NCBI GenBank assembly: GCA_002307135.1
Contig: DBTQ01000032.1
Coordinates: forward strand, 62,538-126,537
Direction: 5' to 3'
DNA from: Bacteroidetes bacterium UBA1312
Lineage (GTDB): Bacteria > Bacteroidota > Bacteroidia > Chitinophagales > Chitinophagaceae
DNA length: 64,000 nt
Position 1 is the stretch's first letter, and the number at the start of each line of letters is the position of its first letter. The notes below the pieces were generated by a model. It saw only the letters and a program-made list of their open reading frames with translations, was not told where the DNA came from and did not search any database. Of the stretch, positions 8,268-16,941 are shown piece after piece. Made by a program: the position numbers and the translations under genes.

Positions 8268-8759
8268 TTATTTTGTTATACTCATTCCTGCGGCATCAAC
8301 TTTTTTAGGGCTTAATGCATCAAGCGCCATTTTTAATTTTTTCCATTTGTCAGCGCTTAATGTACCTTTTAATGAAATGACACCGTCTTTTACGATTGCA
8401 GTTACACCTGGAAAATCTTTAGTTGCGTCTGTTACTGATTTGGTAAGTGCCTCATCCGGAGAAATAGTGATAGGTGCTGCAACTGGTGCAACAACAGGAG
8501 GGGTAACTGTAATATTATTTACAACACTTTTTACACCTTTTTCTGCTTTTACGGCGGTTTCGGCAGCCATTTTAGCTGCATCGTCCTGTACATTACCACT
8601 AAGTGTCAATACGCCTTCCTTTACTTCAGCGCTAACACCAGGGACAGTTTTTAGCATTTCCGTTGCTTTGGTCTGAATGTCTGCGTCTTTAGGTCCACAA
8701 GACATCATCAATGACATGGCCATAATGGGTACAATGGCGAATACTTTTGTAAATTTCAT
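8268..8759 (-). CDS. Double BON-domain lipoprotein
   Basis: A 163-residue envelope lipoprotein. The lipobox MMSC places the lipidated Cys at residue 21. Two BON domains follow: about 28-85 (TVPGVSAEVKEGVLTLSGNVQDD) and about 100-160 (DFPGVTAIVKDGVISLKGTL), separated by a Val/Pro/Ala-rich linker. BON domains bind phospholipid surfaces and stabilise membranes, as in OsmY and DolP; that role here is an inference. It sits between a DUF937-like gene upstream and an SH3 protein downstream, all apparently cotranscribed. Confidence 0.85.
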   Translation of the reverse strand: MKFTKVFAIVPIMAMSLMMSCGPKDADIQTKATEMLKTVPGVSAEVKEGVLTLSGNVQDDAAKMAAETAVKAEKGVKSVVNNITVTPPVVAPVAAPITISPDEALTKSVTDATKDFPGVTAIVKDGVISLKGTLSADKWKKLKMALDALSPKKVDAAGMSITK

Positions 8760-8810
8760 TTTAGTTTATTTTTTAAGGTAAAGAAAATTAAGTTGGGATT
8801 AAAGTTGTTG

Positions 8811-9266
8811 TTAAGCGCCAAACATTTTGGTGATATCGCCAAGCCCGAATTTACCATCGCCGTCTTTGTCCAAGCCCATTTTACCCAATGCGCCGGTTAT
8901 TGTGTCTAAGTTAAAACCTCCTGCACTACCGGAAGCTCCATTATTTCCACTTGTTAGAGAAGATAGAACTGATGGTATTAAAGAAGCCGCAATGCTTTGA
9001 GCGGCAGCTCCGTTGATGCCAAACTTTTGCATAATGTTTTCTACAAAACCACTTTGCATTTGTTGCACAACAGGATGATTAGGGTCGGCAGCAGCAGCAG
9101 CAATCTGGTCACCTTGGCCATTGGCTACCATGTTTTTTATTACATTCATAATGGAGCCGCTTGCTTCCTGCAATACGCCATTGTTGTGCTCATTGGGAAC
9201 TGCTGCGTTGTTAATTACAGACTCCTGACCATTTTGTTGGAGCATTTGGATAAGTTGATCGAACAT
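8811..9266 (-). CDS. DUF937-like protein with C-terminal EF-hand loop
   Basis: A 151-residue protein without a signal peptide. It starts MFDQLIQMLQQNGQESVINN, carries a helical Gln/Ala-rich body resembling DUF937, then a Gly/Ser linker (SGNNGASGSAGG). It finishes with DKDGDGKFGLGDITKMFG, whose Asp spacing is that of an EF-hand or dockerin-type calcium loop (about residues 135-150). It is first of the three-gene operon with the BON lipoprotein and the BON/SH3 protein. No function is established; the combination suggests a calcium-responsive or membrane-stress role, which is only an inference. Confidence 0.7.
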   Translation of the reverse strand: MFDQLIQMLQQNGQESVINNAAVPNEHNNGVLQEASGSIMNVIKNMVANGQGDQIAAAAADPNHPVVQQMQSGFVENIMQKFGINGAAAQSIAASLIPSVLSSLTSGNNGASGSAGGFNLDTITGALGKMGLDKDGDGKFGLGDITKMFGA

Positions 9267-9512
9267 AGTTTGTTTGTTTTGTTGCGTGAAAAATAGATGA
9301 ATTGTTGAATTTTTACTTTTTGAACAAGAACTTTTTTACTTCAAGTCTTTACTACCAAATATTGTTCCAAACTTTTTTAAAAAGAAAAATATTATTTCAA
9401 GGATACGTTTCAGGAGATTCAGCTATTGGATGCTTTAAATTCTATGCTAAAGTATAGAAAAATAATTATAGGATTTTCGTTATTTAAGTTAAATGTGGGT
9501 AAAATATTGTTG

Positions 9513-9520
9513 TAGGTTTG
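9513..9520 (+). promoter_or_regulatory. -7 element of ytxJ
   Basis: TAGGTTTG, a full TAnnTTTG match, with four bases (GCGT) before the ATG at 9525, predicting a leaderless transcript. No good -33 box is obvious. Confidence 0.55.
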
Positions 9521-9524
9521 GCGT

Positions 9525-9851
9525 ATGAATTGGATAGCACTAGAGCGTGAAGAGCAGTTGGAACAGATAATTGCAGACAGCAGGCAACATCCTGTTGTTA
9601 TTTTTAAACACAGTACGCGTTGCAGTATTAGTACAATGGCAAAGGGAAGGTTAGACCGGTCGGCAGAACCTCAAGGGATGTTATTTTATTATCTTGACCT
9701 AATAAGGTATCGTTCGTTATCGAATCAGGTGGCTGAAGTATTTCATGTGCATCATGAGTCACCTCAGATCCTACTGATTAAAGATGGTAACTGTACGTAT
9801 GAAGAAAGCCACAATGGTATTGATATGGAGGAATTGTTAGCGCAAGTCTAA
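9525..9851 (+). CDS. ytxJ: Bacillithiol system redox-active protein YtxJ
   Basis: A 108-residue thioredoxin-fold protein of the YtxJ (DUF2847) family, a proposed bacilliredoxin-like partner of bacillithiol, acting in the cytoplasm. The single active-site Cys33 lies in KHSTRCSIS, the family form of the redox motif. VHHESPQILLIKDG supplies the cis-Pro loop. Length and end match the family. The gene overlaps the convergent desaturase gene by 15 bases at the 3' ends. A YfiT-type bacillithiol transferase is encoded at 42371-42904, so both point to bacillithiol use by this organism. Confidence 0.88.
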   Translation: MNWIALEREEQLEQIIADSRQHPVVIFKHSTRCSISTMAKGRLDRSAEPQGMLFYYLDLIRYRSLSNQVAEVFHVHHESPQILLIKDGNCTYEESHNGIDMEELLAQV

Positions 9852-10622
9852 TGTGCTAGCCTCTAGCTTTACTTCATTTTTAATGCTTACAGCTTTGTTT
9901 TTATTAATTTGAACTATACCTACTTTGTTGAAGAATCTGATGACATGGTAAACCGGGTCAAATTCATAAGGGCGCATGGCTAAATTGAGGGCAGCAGGAT
10001 ATTTGTGGTGATTGTGATGATAGGCCTCGCCTAAAAATAAAAAATCAAAGCGCATCAAATTCGTCGATTTATTGCTTTGTTCAAAATTGCGATAACCATA
10101 TTTGTGCGCGCACCAGTTGATAATAGCACCTTGTATTGGTCCCATTGCTATCGTAATAGGCAAGAATAAAAAATACCATCCGTTAGGAGCCAGTTTCACG
10201 TAGATCGAAATATAGATCAATACCCATCCGATTCGGGAAATTTGGCTATTGGCCATTTTGTCAAACCAGGGCCAATCAGGTACATTTTTGGAAAAGCGCG
10301 GATCAATATCCATCGTGTTTTTCAGAATTCCTAAAACAAAATTTCTTGTTCGCCACATCATTTTCATCACCGTATTTTGATGATGCGGGGAATGGGGGTC
10401 GAGGTCTGTGTCGGTATAGGCGTGGTGCATACGATGAGTAATTGCGTAAGCACGAGGACTAATAAATGCGGAACCTTGAATGATGTATGAGAAAACGTAA
10501 AAAAAGCGTTCCCAAAATTTAGACATGGTAAAACTGGCATGTGCTGCATAACGGTGGAGGAAAAAGGTTTGGGTAAACAATGCCAAATACCAATGGCACA
10601 CCAAAAAAATTATAATAGCCAT
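9837..10622 (-). CDS. Membrane fatty-acid (acyl-CoA) desaturase
   Basis: A 261-residue di-iron membrane desaturase of the stearoyl-CoA/delta-9 type that introduces double bonds into acyl chains to adjust membrane fluidity. The three histidine boxes are intact: HRYAAH (23-28), HRMHH (63-67) and EAYHHNHHKYP near residue 217. Hydrophobic segments lie around 1-20, 40-58 and 135-175. The frame opens at a TTG (10652), but ATG 10622 gives the normal family N-terminus (MAIIIFLVCHWYLALF). The 3' end overlaps ytxJ on the other strand. Electron donor partners are not encoded nearby. Confidence 0.92.
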   Translation of the reverse strand: MAIIIFLVCHWYLALFTQTFFLHRYAAHASFTMSKFWERFFYVFSYIIQGSAFISPRAYAITHRMHHAYTDTDLDPHSPHHQNTVMKMMWRTRNFVLGILKNTMDIDPRFSKNVPDWPWFDKMANSQISRIGWVLIYISIYVKLAPNGWYFLFLPITIAMGPIQGAIINWCAHKYGYRNFEQSNKSTNLMRFDFLFLGEAYHHNHHKYPAALNLAMRPYEFDPVYHVIRFFNKVGIVQINKNKAVSIKNEVKLEASTLDLR

Positions 10623-10870
10623 AAACAAAATTCGATGAATGATAAAAATCAAATCAATCGCAGCTCAGACTACAAGCATTAATGTGCTAAATAGATGGAG
10701 TAGTAGAAAGGAAAAAGAGATGAATCGTTGCAGTTATATACGACAACTGCCCGAAGATAGTTGAAATAATGGGAAATAATCTTTTCCCCTGTTAATTTTA
10801 TAAAGACTATACCAAATGTGTTTTGGACTTCTGTAAACAACATATTCTATTCTGTTTGGAATATGCGCTG

Positions 10871-10878
10871 TAATTTCG
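10871..10878 (+). promoter_or_regulatory. -7 element of the UvrD/PcrA gene
   Basis: TAATTTCG differs from TAnnTTTG at one base and ends four bases before the ATG at 10883. Apart from this box and a weak GGGAAA/TTTCCC hairpin near 10771, the 230-base gap upstream shows nothing recognisable. Confidence 0.45.
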
Positions 10879-10882
10879 CAGC

Positions 10883-13180
10883 ATGCAAGCATATTTAAAC
10901 GGACTTAACGAACCTCAACTCGAAGCGGCAACACATATTGATGGTCCATTAATGATAGTGGCAGGAGCGGGAAGCGGCAAAACAAAGGTATTGACAACAC
11001 GTATCGCGCATTTACTCAATAGTGGTGTTGATTCTTTTAGAATATTAGCGCTCACCTTTACCAATAAGGCGGCAGCGGAAATGAAAGAACGGATTCAGAA
11101 AATATTAGGAAACTCCGAGGCTCGCAATTTATTTATTGGCACATTTCACTCTGTCTTTGCAAAAATATTACGTGTAGAAGCTGAAAAATTGGGTTATCCA
11201 AGCAATTTTACGATTTATGATACGGATGATGCTAAGGGTATTATTAAAGAAATTGTAAACGAACTAAATCTGGATGATAAAGCATATAAACCTGCTTATG
11301 TTTACAATAGAATTTCTGCGGCTAAAAATGGTTTGATTGGCCCAGCACAGTATAAGCAAGATAATTTTATTCAACAGGAAGATGCGCGCAGTAACCGACC
11401 TATGATGGCCGATATTTATGTACGTTATGCCAATCGTTGCTTTAAAAATGGTGCAATGGATTTTGATGATTTATTGTTCAAAATGTATGAATTGCTCATT
11501 CGTTTTCCTGAAGTGTTGTCTAAGTACCAGCATAAATTTCAGTATGTGCTTATTGATGAGTACCAGGATACCAATACCGCTCAGTATCAGATTATTAAAA
11601 TGATGGGGGCTGTACACGAAAATATTTGTGTGGTGGGTGATGATGCTCAAAGTATCTATTCTTTCAGGGGAGCAACGGTAAAAAATATACTACAATTTCA
11701 GGACGATTATGAAAATGTAAAAGTGGTAAAACTGGAGCAGAATTACCGCAGTACTCAATCGATACTTAATGTTGCTAATAAAATTATTTCGAACAACAAA
11801 AATCAGATTGAAAAATCACTTTGGACGAGTAATATTGAAGGTGAAAAAATAAAGGTTACTCGTACTATGACTGATAACGACGAGGGTCGTTATGTAGCAG
11901 ATGCTATTAATGAGATGAGATTGCGTAATCATTATCACAATAAAGATTTTGCTATACTCTATCGTACAAATGCACAGAGCCGTTCATTCGAGGAAAGTCT
12001 TCGTAGAAGCAATATTCCTTACCGAATATATGGAGGCCTTTCGTTTTATCAACGTAAAGAAGTAAAAGATCTGTTGGCTTATTTACGTTTGTTGGTCAAT
12101 ACTCGAGATGAAGAAAATATCAAACGTGTTATCAATTACCCGGTCCGTGGTATTGGTAAGACAAGTCTTGACCGTATGGTTGTTATTGCCAACGATAATA
12201 ACGTTGCGTTGTGGGATGTTATGCAAAATCCTGCCGGAGCGGGATTGAAAGGTGCCTCAGGAGCAGCTGTGGAAGGTTTTGTGTTGATGATCAAAAGCTT
12301 TCAAACAATGCTCGAAAAACAAAATGCTTATGATGTTGCATTTGCAGTGGGTAAGCATACTGGCCTTGTAAAAGAGCTGTATAACGACAAATCTGTTGAA
12401 GGGTTAGCGCGTTATGAAAATATTCAGGAGCTATTGAACTCAATAAAAGAATATACAGAAACACCAGATGAAGAAGGTGAATTGACCGATAAAAGTTTGG
12501 GTAGTTATTTGCAACAAATAACCTTGCTTACGGATACAGGAAAGGACGATGACGACGATCAAGATGTGGTAAAATTGATGACGATCCATGCTGCAAAGGG
12601 ACTTGAATTTCCTTGTGTTTTTAGTGTGGGTTTGGAAGAAAATTTATTTCCCAGTACGATGAGTCTATACGACCGTGAAGGACTTGAAGAGGAACGACGT
12701 TTGTTTTATGTAGCCGTTACACGTGCTAAAGAGCGTCTATGGATCACTTATGCCAATAGCCGTTACCGCTTTGGTAGTTTGGTACAGAATGAACCGAGTC
12801 GTTTTGTAGATGAAATTCCGGAACAATATATTGAAAACGTATATACTGGTACGGCCGGACAACGTTCGCAACAAGGCTTCAAGCCTAAAGTTGTAACGAA
12901 TGACGCTTCTTTGGATAAATTGCCGTCACTTAAAAAACTGGCAGATAAATTACAACAAAATACGGCTCAAAAAAGTTATGTGCCATCTGCAGATTTTACG
13001 CCGGATGATCCTGCGAACATGGAAGTTGGGATGAAGGTGGAGCATCAAAAATTTGGTTATGGAATGATACTTTCATTGGAAGGCGGCAATCATAACCTTA
13101 TAGCCAATATTGATTTCGGTGCTGGGCATGGTGCAAAGAAAATCATGCTCAATTATGCCAAACTTAAAATTGTGCGATAA
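10883..13180 (+). CDS. UvrD/PcrA-type DNA helicase
   Basis: A 765-residue superfamily 1A 3'-5' helicase used in nucleotide-excision repair, mismatch repair and replication-fork clearance. All motifs are visible: Walker A GAGSGKT (28-34), LTFTNKAAAEM, GTFHS, DEYQDTN, GDDAQSIYSFRGA, LEQNYRST and VAVTRAKERL. A C-terminal tail carries the PcrA-type GMKVEHQKFGYGMIL Tudor-like domain that contacts RNA polymerase in other PcrA proteins. Length is normal for the family. It may cooperate with MutL encoded 3 kb away, though the genes are not cotranscribed. Confidence 0.95.
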   Translation: MQAYLNGLNEPQLEAATHIDGPLMIVAGAGSGKTKVLTTRIAHLLNSGVDSFRILALTFTNKAAAEMKERIQKILGNSEARNLFIGTFHSVFAKILRVEAEKLGYPSNFTIYDTDDAKGIIKEIVNELNLDDKAYKPAYVYNRISAAKNGLIGPAQYKQDNFIQQEDARSNRPMMADIYVRYANRCFKNGAMDFDDLLFKMYELLIRFPEVLSKYQHKFQYVLIDEYQDTNTAQYQIIKMMGAVHENICVVGDDAQSIYSFRGATVKNILQFQDDYENVKVVKLEQNYRSTQSILNVANKIISNNKNQIEKSLWTSNIEGEKIKVTRTMTDNDEGRYVADAINEMRLRNHYHNKDFAILYRTNAQSRSFEESLRRSNIPYRIYGGLSFYQRKEVKDLLAYLRLLVNTRDEENIKRVINYPVRGIGKTSLDRMVVIANDNNVALWDVMQNPAGAGLKGASGAAVEGFVLMIKSFQTMLEKQNAYDVAFAVGKHTGLVKELYNDKSVEGLARYENIQELLNSIKEYTETPDEEGELTDKSLGSYLQQITLLTDTGKDDDDDQDVVKLMTIHAAKGLEFPCVFSVGLEENLFPSTMSLYDREGLEEERRLFYVAVTRAKERLWITYANSRYRFGSLVQNEPSRFVDEIPEQYIENVYTGTAGQRSQQGFKPKVVTNDASLDKLPSLKKLADKLQQNTAQKSYVPSADFTPDDPANMEVGMKVEHQKFGYGMILSLEGGNHNLIANIDFGAGHGAKKIMLNYAKLKIVR

Positions 13181-13261
13181 AATCTTTAATTTAGCCCCAT
13201 CTGTTGAATAAAACGGGACGATTTAATACAAACAATAGTACTTTAGCGCAAATAGTAAATA

Positions 13262-14023
13262 ATGGAATACGAAATAAAGAGTTTAGGCAAATTCAAATAT
13301 GTAGAAGAGGGGCAAGGTGAACCGTTGGTTTTATTACATGGACTTTTTGGGGCTTTGAGTAATTTCAAAGACTTATTCGATTATTTTAAACAAACACACA
13401 GGGTAATTATACCCATGTTACCGTTATACGATTTGTCATTACTTGAAACTTCTGTATCTGGCTTGCAACGCCATGTATCTAAGTTTATTGAAGCTCATGA
13501 GCTAACTAAATTTCATCTTCTGGGGAATTCATTAGGCGGACATATTGCGTTAGTTTATACACTTAAGCATCAGGATAAGGTTCATTCACTTACACTTACC
13601 GGAAGCTCTGGTCTATTTGAGAATGGTATGGGTGAAACTTACCCTAAAAGAGGTGATTATGATTTTATTAAAAAGAAAACGGAACTTACGTTCTATGATC
13701 CTCATGTTGCAACTACAGAGCTTGTGGACGAAGTGTATAGCATTGTCAACAACCGTATAAAAGCGCTTAAGATTATTTCTTTGGCCAAATCTGCTATTCG
13801 GCACAATCTTGGTGATGAATTGATGGATATAAAAATGCCGACTTGTTTGATTTGGGGTAAGAATGATATTATTACACCTCCAATTGTTGCCGAAGAGTTT
13901 AAGAAATTGCTGACTAATTCAGAGTTGCATTGGATAGATAAATGTGGTCATGCACCAATGATGGAAGTGCCACAGGAGTTTAATCAGATTCTTGGCGAAT
14001 TTTTGAGCAGACATAAAATATAA
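13262..14023 (+). CDS. Alpha/beta hydrolase
   Basis: A 253-residue cytoplasmic alpha/beta-hydrolase. The oxyanion-hole segment LLHGLFG (24-30), nucleophile elbow GNSLGG (Ser90), acid in WGKNDIITPP (about 203) and base in CGHAPMMEVP (about 231) form a complete catalytic triad. The cap region is short. Substrate cannot be deduced; close relatives are annotated as esterases or MhpC-like hydrolases. It starts 80 bases after the helicase gene with a degenerate -7 box (TACTTTAG, 13239-13246). Confidence 0.85.
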   Translation: MEYEIKSLGKFKYVEEGQGEPLVLLHGLFGALSNFKDLFDYFKQTHRVIIPMLPLYDLSLLETSVSGLQRHVSKFIEAHELTKFHLLGNSLGGHIALVYTLKHQDKVHSLTLTGSSGLFENGMGETYPKRGDYDFIKKKTELTFYDPHVATTELVDEVYSIVNNRIKALKIISLAKSAIRHNLGDELMDIKMPTCLIWGKNDIITPPIVAEEFKKLLTNSELHWIDKCGHAPMMEVPQEFNQILGEFLSRHKI

Positions 14024-14147
14024 TTTGGGCAACTGATATGTCCGGAATTTCGTAAATACTTACAATAAAATATTGTACTTGCCCGTTTTTTGTACTATTA
14101 ACCTTATGAGAATACTACTATAAATACAGGCTCAAAATATTTACACC

Positions 14148-14810
14148 ATGTTATTGACCGAACTTTTGTTACCCGGGATGCCCACTGTAGCACCTAGCGA
14201 TACTTTTGATGTTGCTCGATCACTGATAAAAAAGCACCATGTTCAGCACATTCCCTTAGTGGAAAATGGGCAATATTTGGGTTTAATTCAAATCCAGGAT
14301 TTAAAACACGAACCACAGGCGCACCCATTACTGAGCTCAGGAAATTTTGAACAATTCAAACCTGCGGTATCCATACATGCACATCCATTTGAAGCGCTAA
14401 GGATTATTTACTTACATGATTTGAGTCTAATCCCCATAGTGTATCAGGCATTCGATTATGCAGGTGTAATAACCAAAGAAGCCCTTGTTCAATATCTTGT
14501 TGATAACATGAGTATTGAGATTAGTGGCGGAATTATTGTATTGGAGTTGGATCCTCGTAATTACAGCCTTTCTGAAATTGCACGTATTTGCGAAAATGAA
14601 CAAGTCGTTATTATTAATGCGATGATGAAAACCAATATCGAAACAGCCAAGCTTGAGGTAACGATTAAAACTAACCGTAGTGATATTTCTGCCGTCATTC
14701 AATCATTGGAAAGACACGAGTACACCGTGCTAAATTTTTATGGCGATAAGCAAATGGAAAATGATATTGTCGATCGTTATAAATTGCTCATGAACTATAT
14801 TAATATGTAG
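14148..14810 (+). CDS. CBS-domain pair protein with C-terminal ACT-like region
   Basis: A 220-residue cytoplasmic protein. Two CBS motifs make a Bateman module at about residues 1-60 (TFDVARSLIKKHHVQHIPLV) and 68-125 (HAHPFEALRIIYLHDLSLIPIV). The last third (about 135-205, IIVLELDPRNYSLSEIARI) looks like an ACT-type regulatory fold. Such proteins usually sense adenine nucleotides. In many Bacteroidota this family sits beside NAD kinase, but here the next gene is a pentapeptide-repeat protein only 30 bases downstream. Binding ligand and target are unknown. Confidence 0.8.
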   Translation: MLLTELLLPGMPTVAPSDTFDVARSLIKKHHVQHIPLVENGQYLGLIQIQDLKHEPQAHPLLSSGNFEQFKPAVSIHAHPFEALRIIYLHDLSLIPIVYQAFDYAGVITKEALVQYLVDNMSIEISGGIIVLELDPRNYSLSEIARICENEQVVIINAMMKTNIETAKLEVTIKTNRSDISAVIQSLERHEYTVLNFYGDKQMENDIVDRYKLLMNYINM

Positions 14811-14839
14811 TTTTTAATGCGCCAATACAATTTATTTAA

Positions 14840-15412
14840 ATGGAATTAGCCTATATTGTTAGGAAGAACTATGAGCAAGTAAACTTTAATGAAACACCAT
14901 TACTCAAAGGAGACTACGAACGGTGTTCATTTATCAATTGTAACTTTTCCAATTCTGATTTATCTCATCTTAGTTTTGTGGCTTGTTCATTCTTTGCTTG
15001 CAATCTGAGCATGGCTCAATTAAATAATACGGCATTTCAGGAAGCCGTTTTTAAAGATTGCAAACTGTTAGGGCTTCATTTCGAGCATTGCAATGAATTT
15101 CTATTTAAGGTTCATTTTGAAAATTGCATTATTAATTTGGCTTCGTTTTATAATCGTAAGCTCAAAAAAAATGATTTTAAAAACTGTAGTCTTCAAGAGG
15201 TTGATTTTACTAATGCAGACCTATCCCAATCCATATTTGATCAATGTGATTTGACATTCGCTATTTTTGATAATACCATATTAGAAAAAGCAGATTTTCG
15301 GACCTCATTCAATTATTCAATAGATCCGGAATGCAATCGAACCAAAAAAGCTAAGTTTGCATTGTCAGGCGTTGTAGGACTTTTGAGTAAATATGATATT
15401 GATATTGAATAA
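14840..15412 (+). CDS. Pentapeptide-repeat protein (Qnr/McbG-like architecture)
   Basis: A 190-residue right-handed quadrilateral beta-helix protein. Repeats of the A(D/N)LxF type run through about residues 20-150, for example CSFINCNFSNSDLS and VDFTNADLSQSIFDQCDL. They are interrupted near residue 110 by NRKLKKNDF and end in a short capping helix (ALSGVVGLLSKYDIDIE). Size and C-terminal cap resemble gyrase-protecting Qnr and McbG proteins, but many relatives in this phylum have no known resistance phenotype. It is likely cotranscribed with the CBS protein (30-base gap). Cytoplasmic; no signal peptide. Confidence 0.82.
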   Translation: MELAYIVRKNYEQVNFNETPLLKGDYERCSFINCNFSNSDLSHLSFVACSFFACNLSMAQLNNTAFQEAVFKDCKLLGLHFEHCNEFLFKVHFENCIINLASFYNRKLKKNDFKNCSLQEVDFTNADLSQSIFDQCDLTFAIFDNTILEKADFRTSFNYSIDPECNRTKKAKFALSGVVGLLSKYDIDIE

Positions 15413-15529
15413 TGCTTAGTGTTTCATGTCCTGTCAACATTAAACGGCTACGTCTTCATTAATCTACTAAGGCAATTAGCTTTAAATCGTTTCAACGAGT
15501 TTGCATTATAAAAGCTCGTCCTTATTTTT

Positions 15530-15537
15530 TACATTTG
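15530..15537 (+). promoter_or_regulatory. -7 element of the kynurenine monooxygenase gene
   Basis: TACATTTG, a full TAnnTTTG match. The possible start codon TTG at 15535 lies inside this box, so the ATG at 15559 (21 bases downstream) is the better start. Confidence 0.6.
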
Positions 15538-15558
15538 TTGGCTAAAGAAAATAGAATT

Positions 15559-16941
15559 ATGTCAAGACAGATTACCATATTGGGAGCCGGGTTAGTAGGT
15601 TCTTTGCTTGCGGTTATTATGCGTAAACGTGGTTATGCAGTTCGTTTGTATGAGCGTCGCCCCGATATGAGGAAGGAAGCTATTGCTGCAGGTCGTTCCA
15701 TTAATTTGGCCGTGAGTGTACGAGCATGGAATGCCTTGGAAATGGCGGGTATTAAAAGTGATATTGAGCCCATTGCAATACCTATGTATGGTCGTAGCCT
15801 ACACATGCCTGATGGAAGTTCTGCATATCAACAATATGGTAAAAACAATGAAGCAATATATTCTGTTAGTCGTGGTGAGCTCAATAAAAAATTAATGACT
15901 GTAGCAGAAGAAGCAGGTGTTGAAATATTTTTCGATCATCGCTGTTCTGGGGTTAATTTACATACCAATGAACTCACATTTATACATCAGGAAAAAGAAC
16001 TGAAAGTGCAAGCTGATTTACTCTTTGGTGCTGATGGTGCATTCTCTGCATTGCGCAGTAGCTATGTGTTTGGTGATCGAGTAAATGCTGCTCAAAATTA
16101 TTTGGAGCACGGTTATAAAGAATTAACTATTCCTGCTTCTGCTACGGGTGGTTTTATGATGGAAAAGGAAGCGCTGCATATTTGGCCACGTCACAATTAT
16201 ATGCTTATAGCTTTGCCTAATATTGACGGTAGTTTTACTTGCACGTTATTTTTTCCATTTGAAGGAACACCATCTTTTTCCTCTTTGCAAACGCGGGATG
16301 ATATTACTGCATTTTTCAACAAAACCTTTCCTGATGCAGTGCCAATGATGCCAACGCTCGTAGATGATTTTATAAATAATCCTACGGCGTCTCTTATTAC
16401 TACACGTATTTTTCCGTGGCACATGAGTGATAAAAGCGCATTGATTGGCGACGCTGCCCACGCTATAGTGCCATTTTATGGACAAGGCATGAATGCCGGA
16501 TTTGAAGACTGTACGGTATTGAGTAGTTTGTTGGACAAGTATGGCGAAGATTGGACTGCCATTTTGAAAGAATACGAGATATTACGCAAACCTAATGGTG
16601 ATGCGGTTGGAGAATTGGCGCTGATGAATTTTGTAGAGATGCGCGATAAAGTTGCTGATCCTGCTTTTCTTGAAAGAAAGAAAATTGAAAAGGAGCTAGG
16701 GAAGTTATATCCTACTGAATTTGTATCAATTTATGAAATGGTTTCTTTTAGCCATACGCCTTATGATACAGTAATGAAGTGTATTCGTGCGCAGGATGAA
16801 TTACTAATTAAGGTCATGAGCCAGGGTAATTTTGATCAACAGATTGCAACAGAAAATTTCCGAAATCAATTGGGTGTTTGGATAAAAGAATATTACGCTT
16901 CAGTACAACAATTCGATTTTGGCACTACAACAAATAATTAA
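15559..16941 (+). CDS. kmo: Kynurenine 3-monooxygenase
   Basis: A 460-residue FAD-dependent aromatic hydroxylase (EC 1.14.13.9) converting kynurenine to 3-hydroxykynurenine with NADPH and O2. The dinucleotide-binding GAGLVGSLLAV (near the N-terminus), the family segment AAGRSINLAVSVRAW, DLLFGADGAFSALR and the second FAD motif LIGDAAHAIVPFYGQGMNAG are all present. ACMSD at 4001-4999 lies further down the same pathway. The last 23 bases overlap the recJ start, so the two are probably translationally coupled. The C-terminal membrane anchor of the eukaryotic enzyme is absent, as in other bacterial forms. Confidence 0.94.
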   Translation: MSRQITILGAGLVGSLLAVIMRKRGYAVRLYERRPDMRKEAIAAGRSINLAVSVRAWNALEMAGIKSDIEPIAIPMYGRSLHMPDGSSAYQQYGKNNEAIYSVSRGELNKKLMTVAEEAGVEIFFDHRCSGVNLHTNELTFIHQEKELKVQADLLFGADGAFSALRSSYVFGDRVNAAQNYLEHGYKELTIPASATGGFMMEKEALHIWPRHNYMLIALPNIDGSFTCTLFFPFEGTPSFSSLQTRDDITAFFNKTFPDAVPMMPTLVDDFINNPTASLITTRIFPWHMSDKSALIGDAAHAIVPFYGQGMNAGFEDCTVLSSLLDKYGEDWTAILKEYEILRKPNGDAVGELALMNFVEMRDKVADPAFLERKKIEKELGKLYPTEFVSIYEMVSFSHTPYDTVMKCIRAQDELLIKVMSQGNFDQQIATENFRNQLGVWIKEYYASVQQFDFGTTTNN

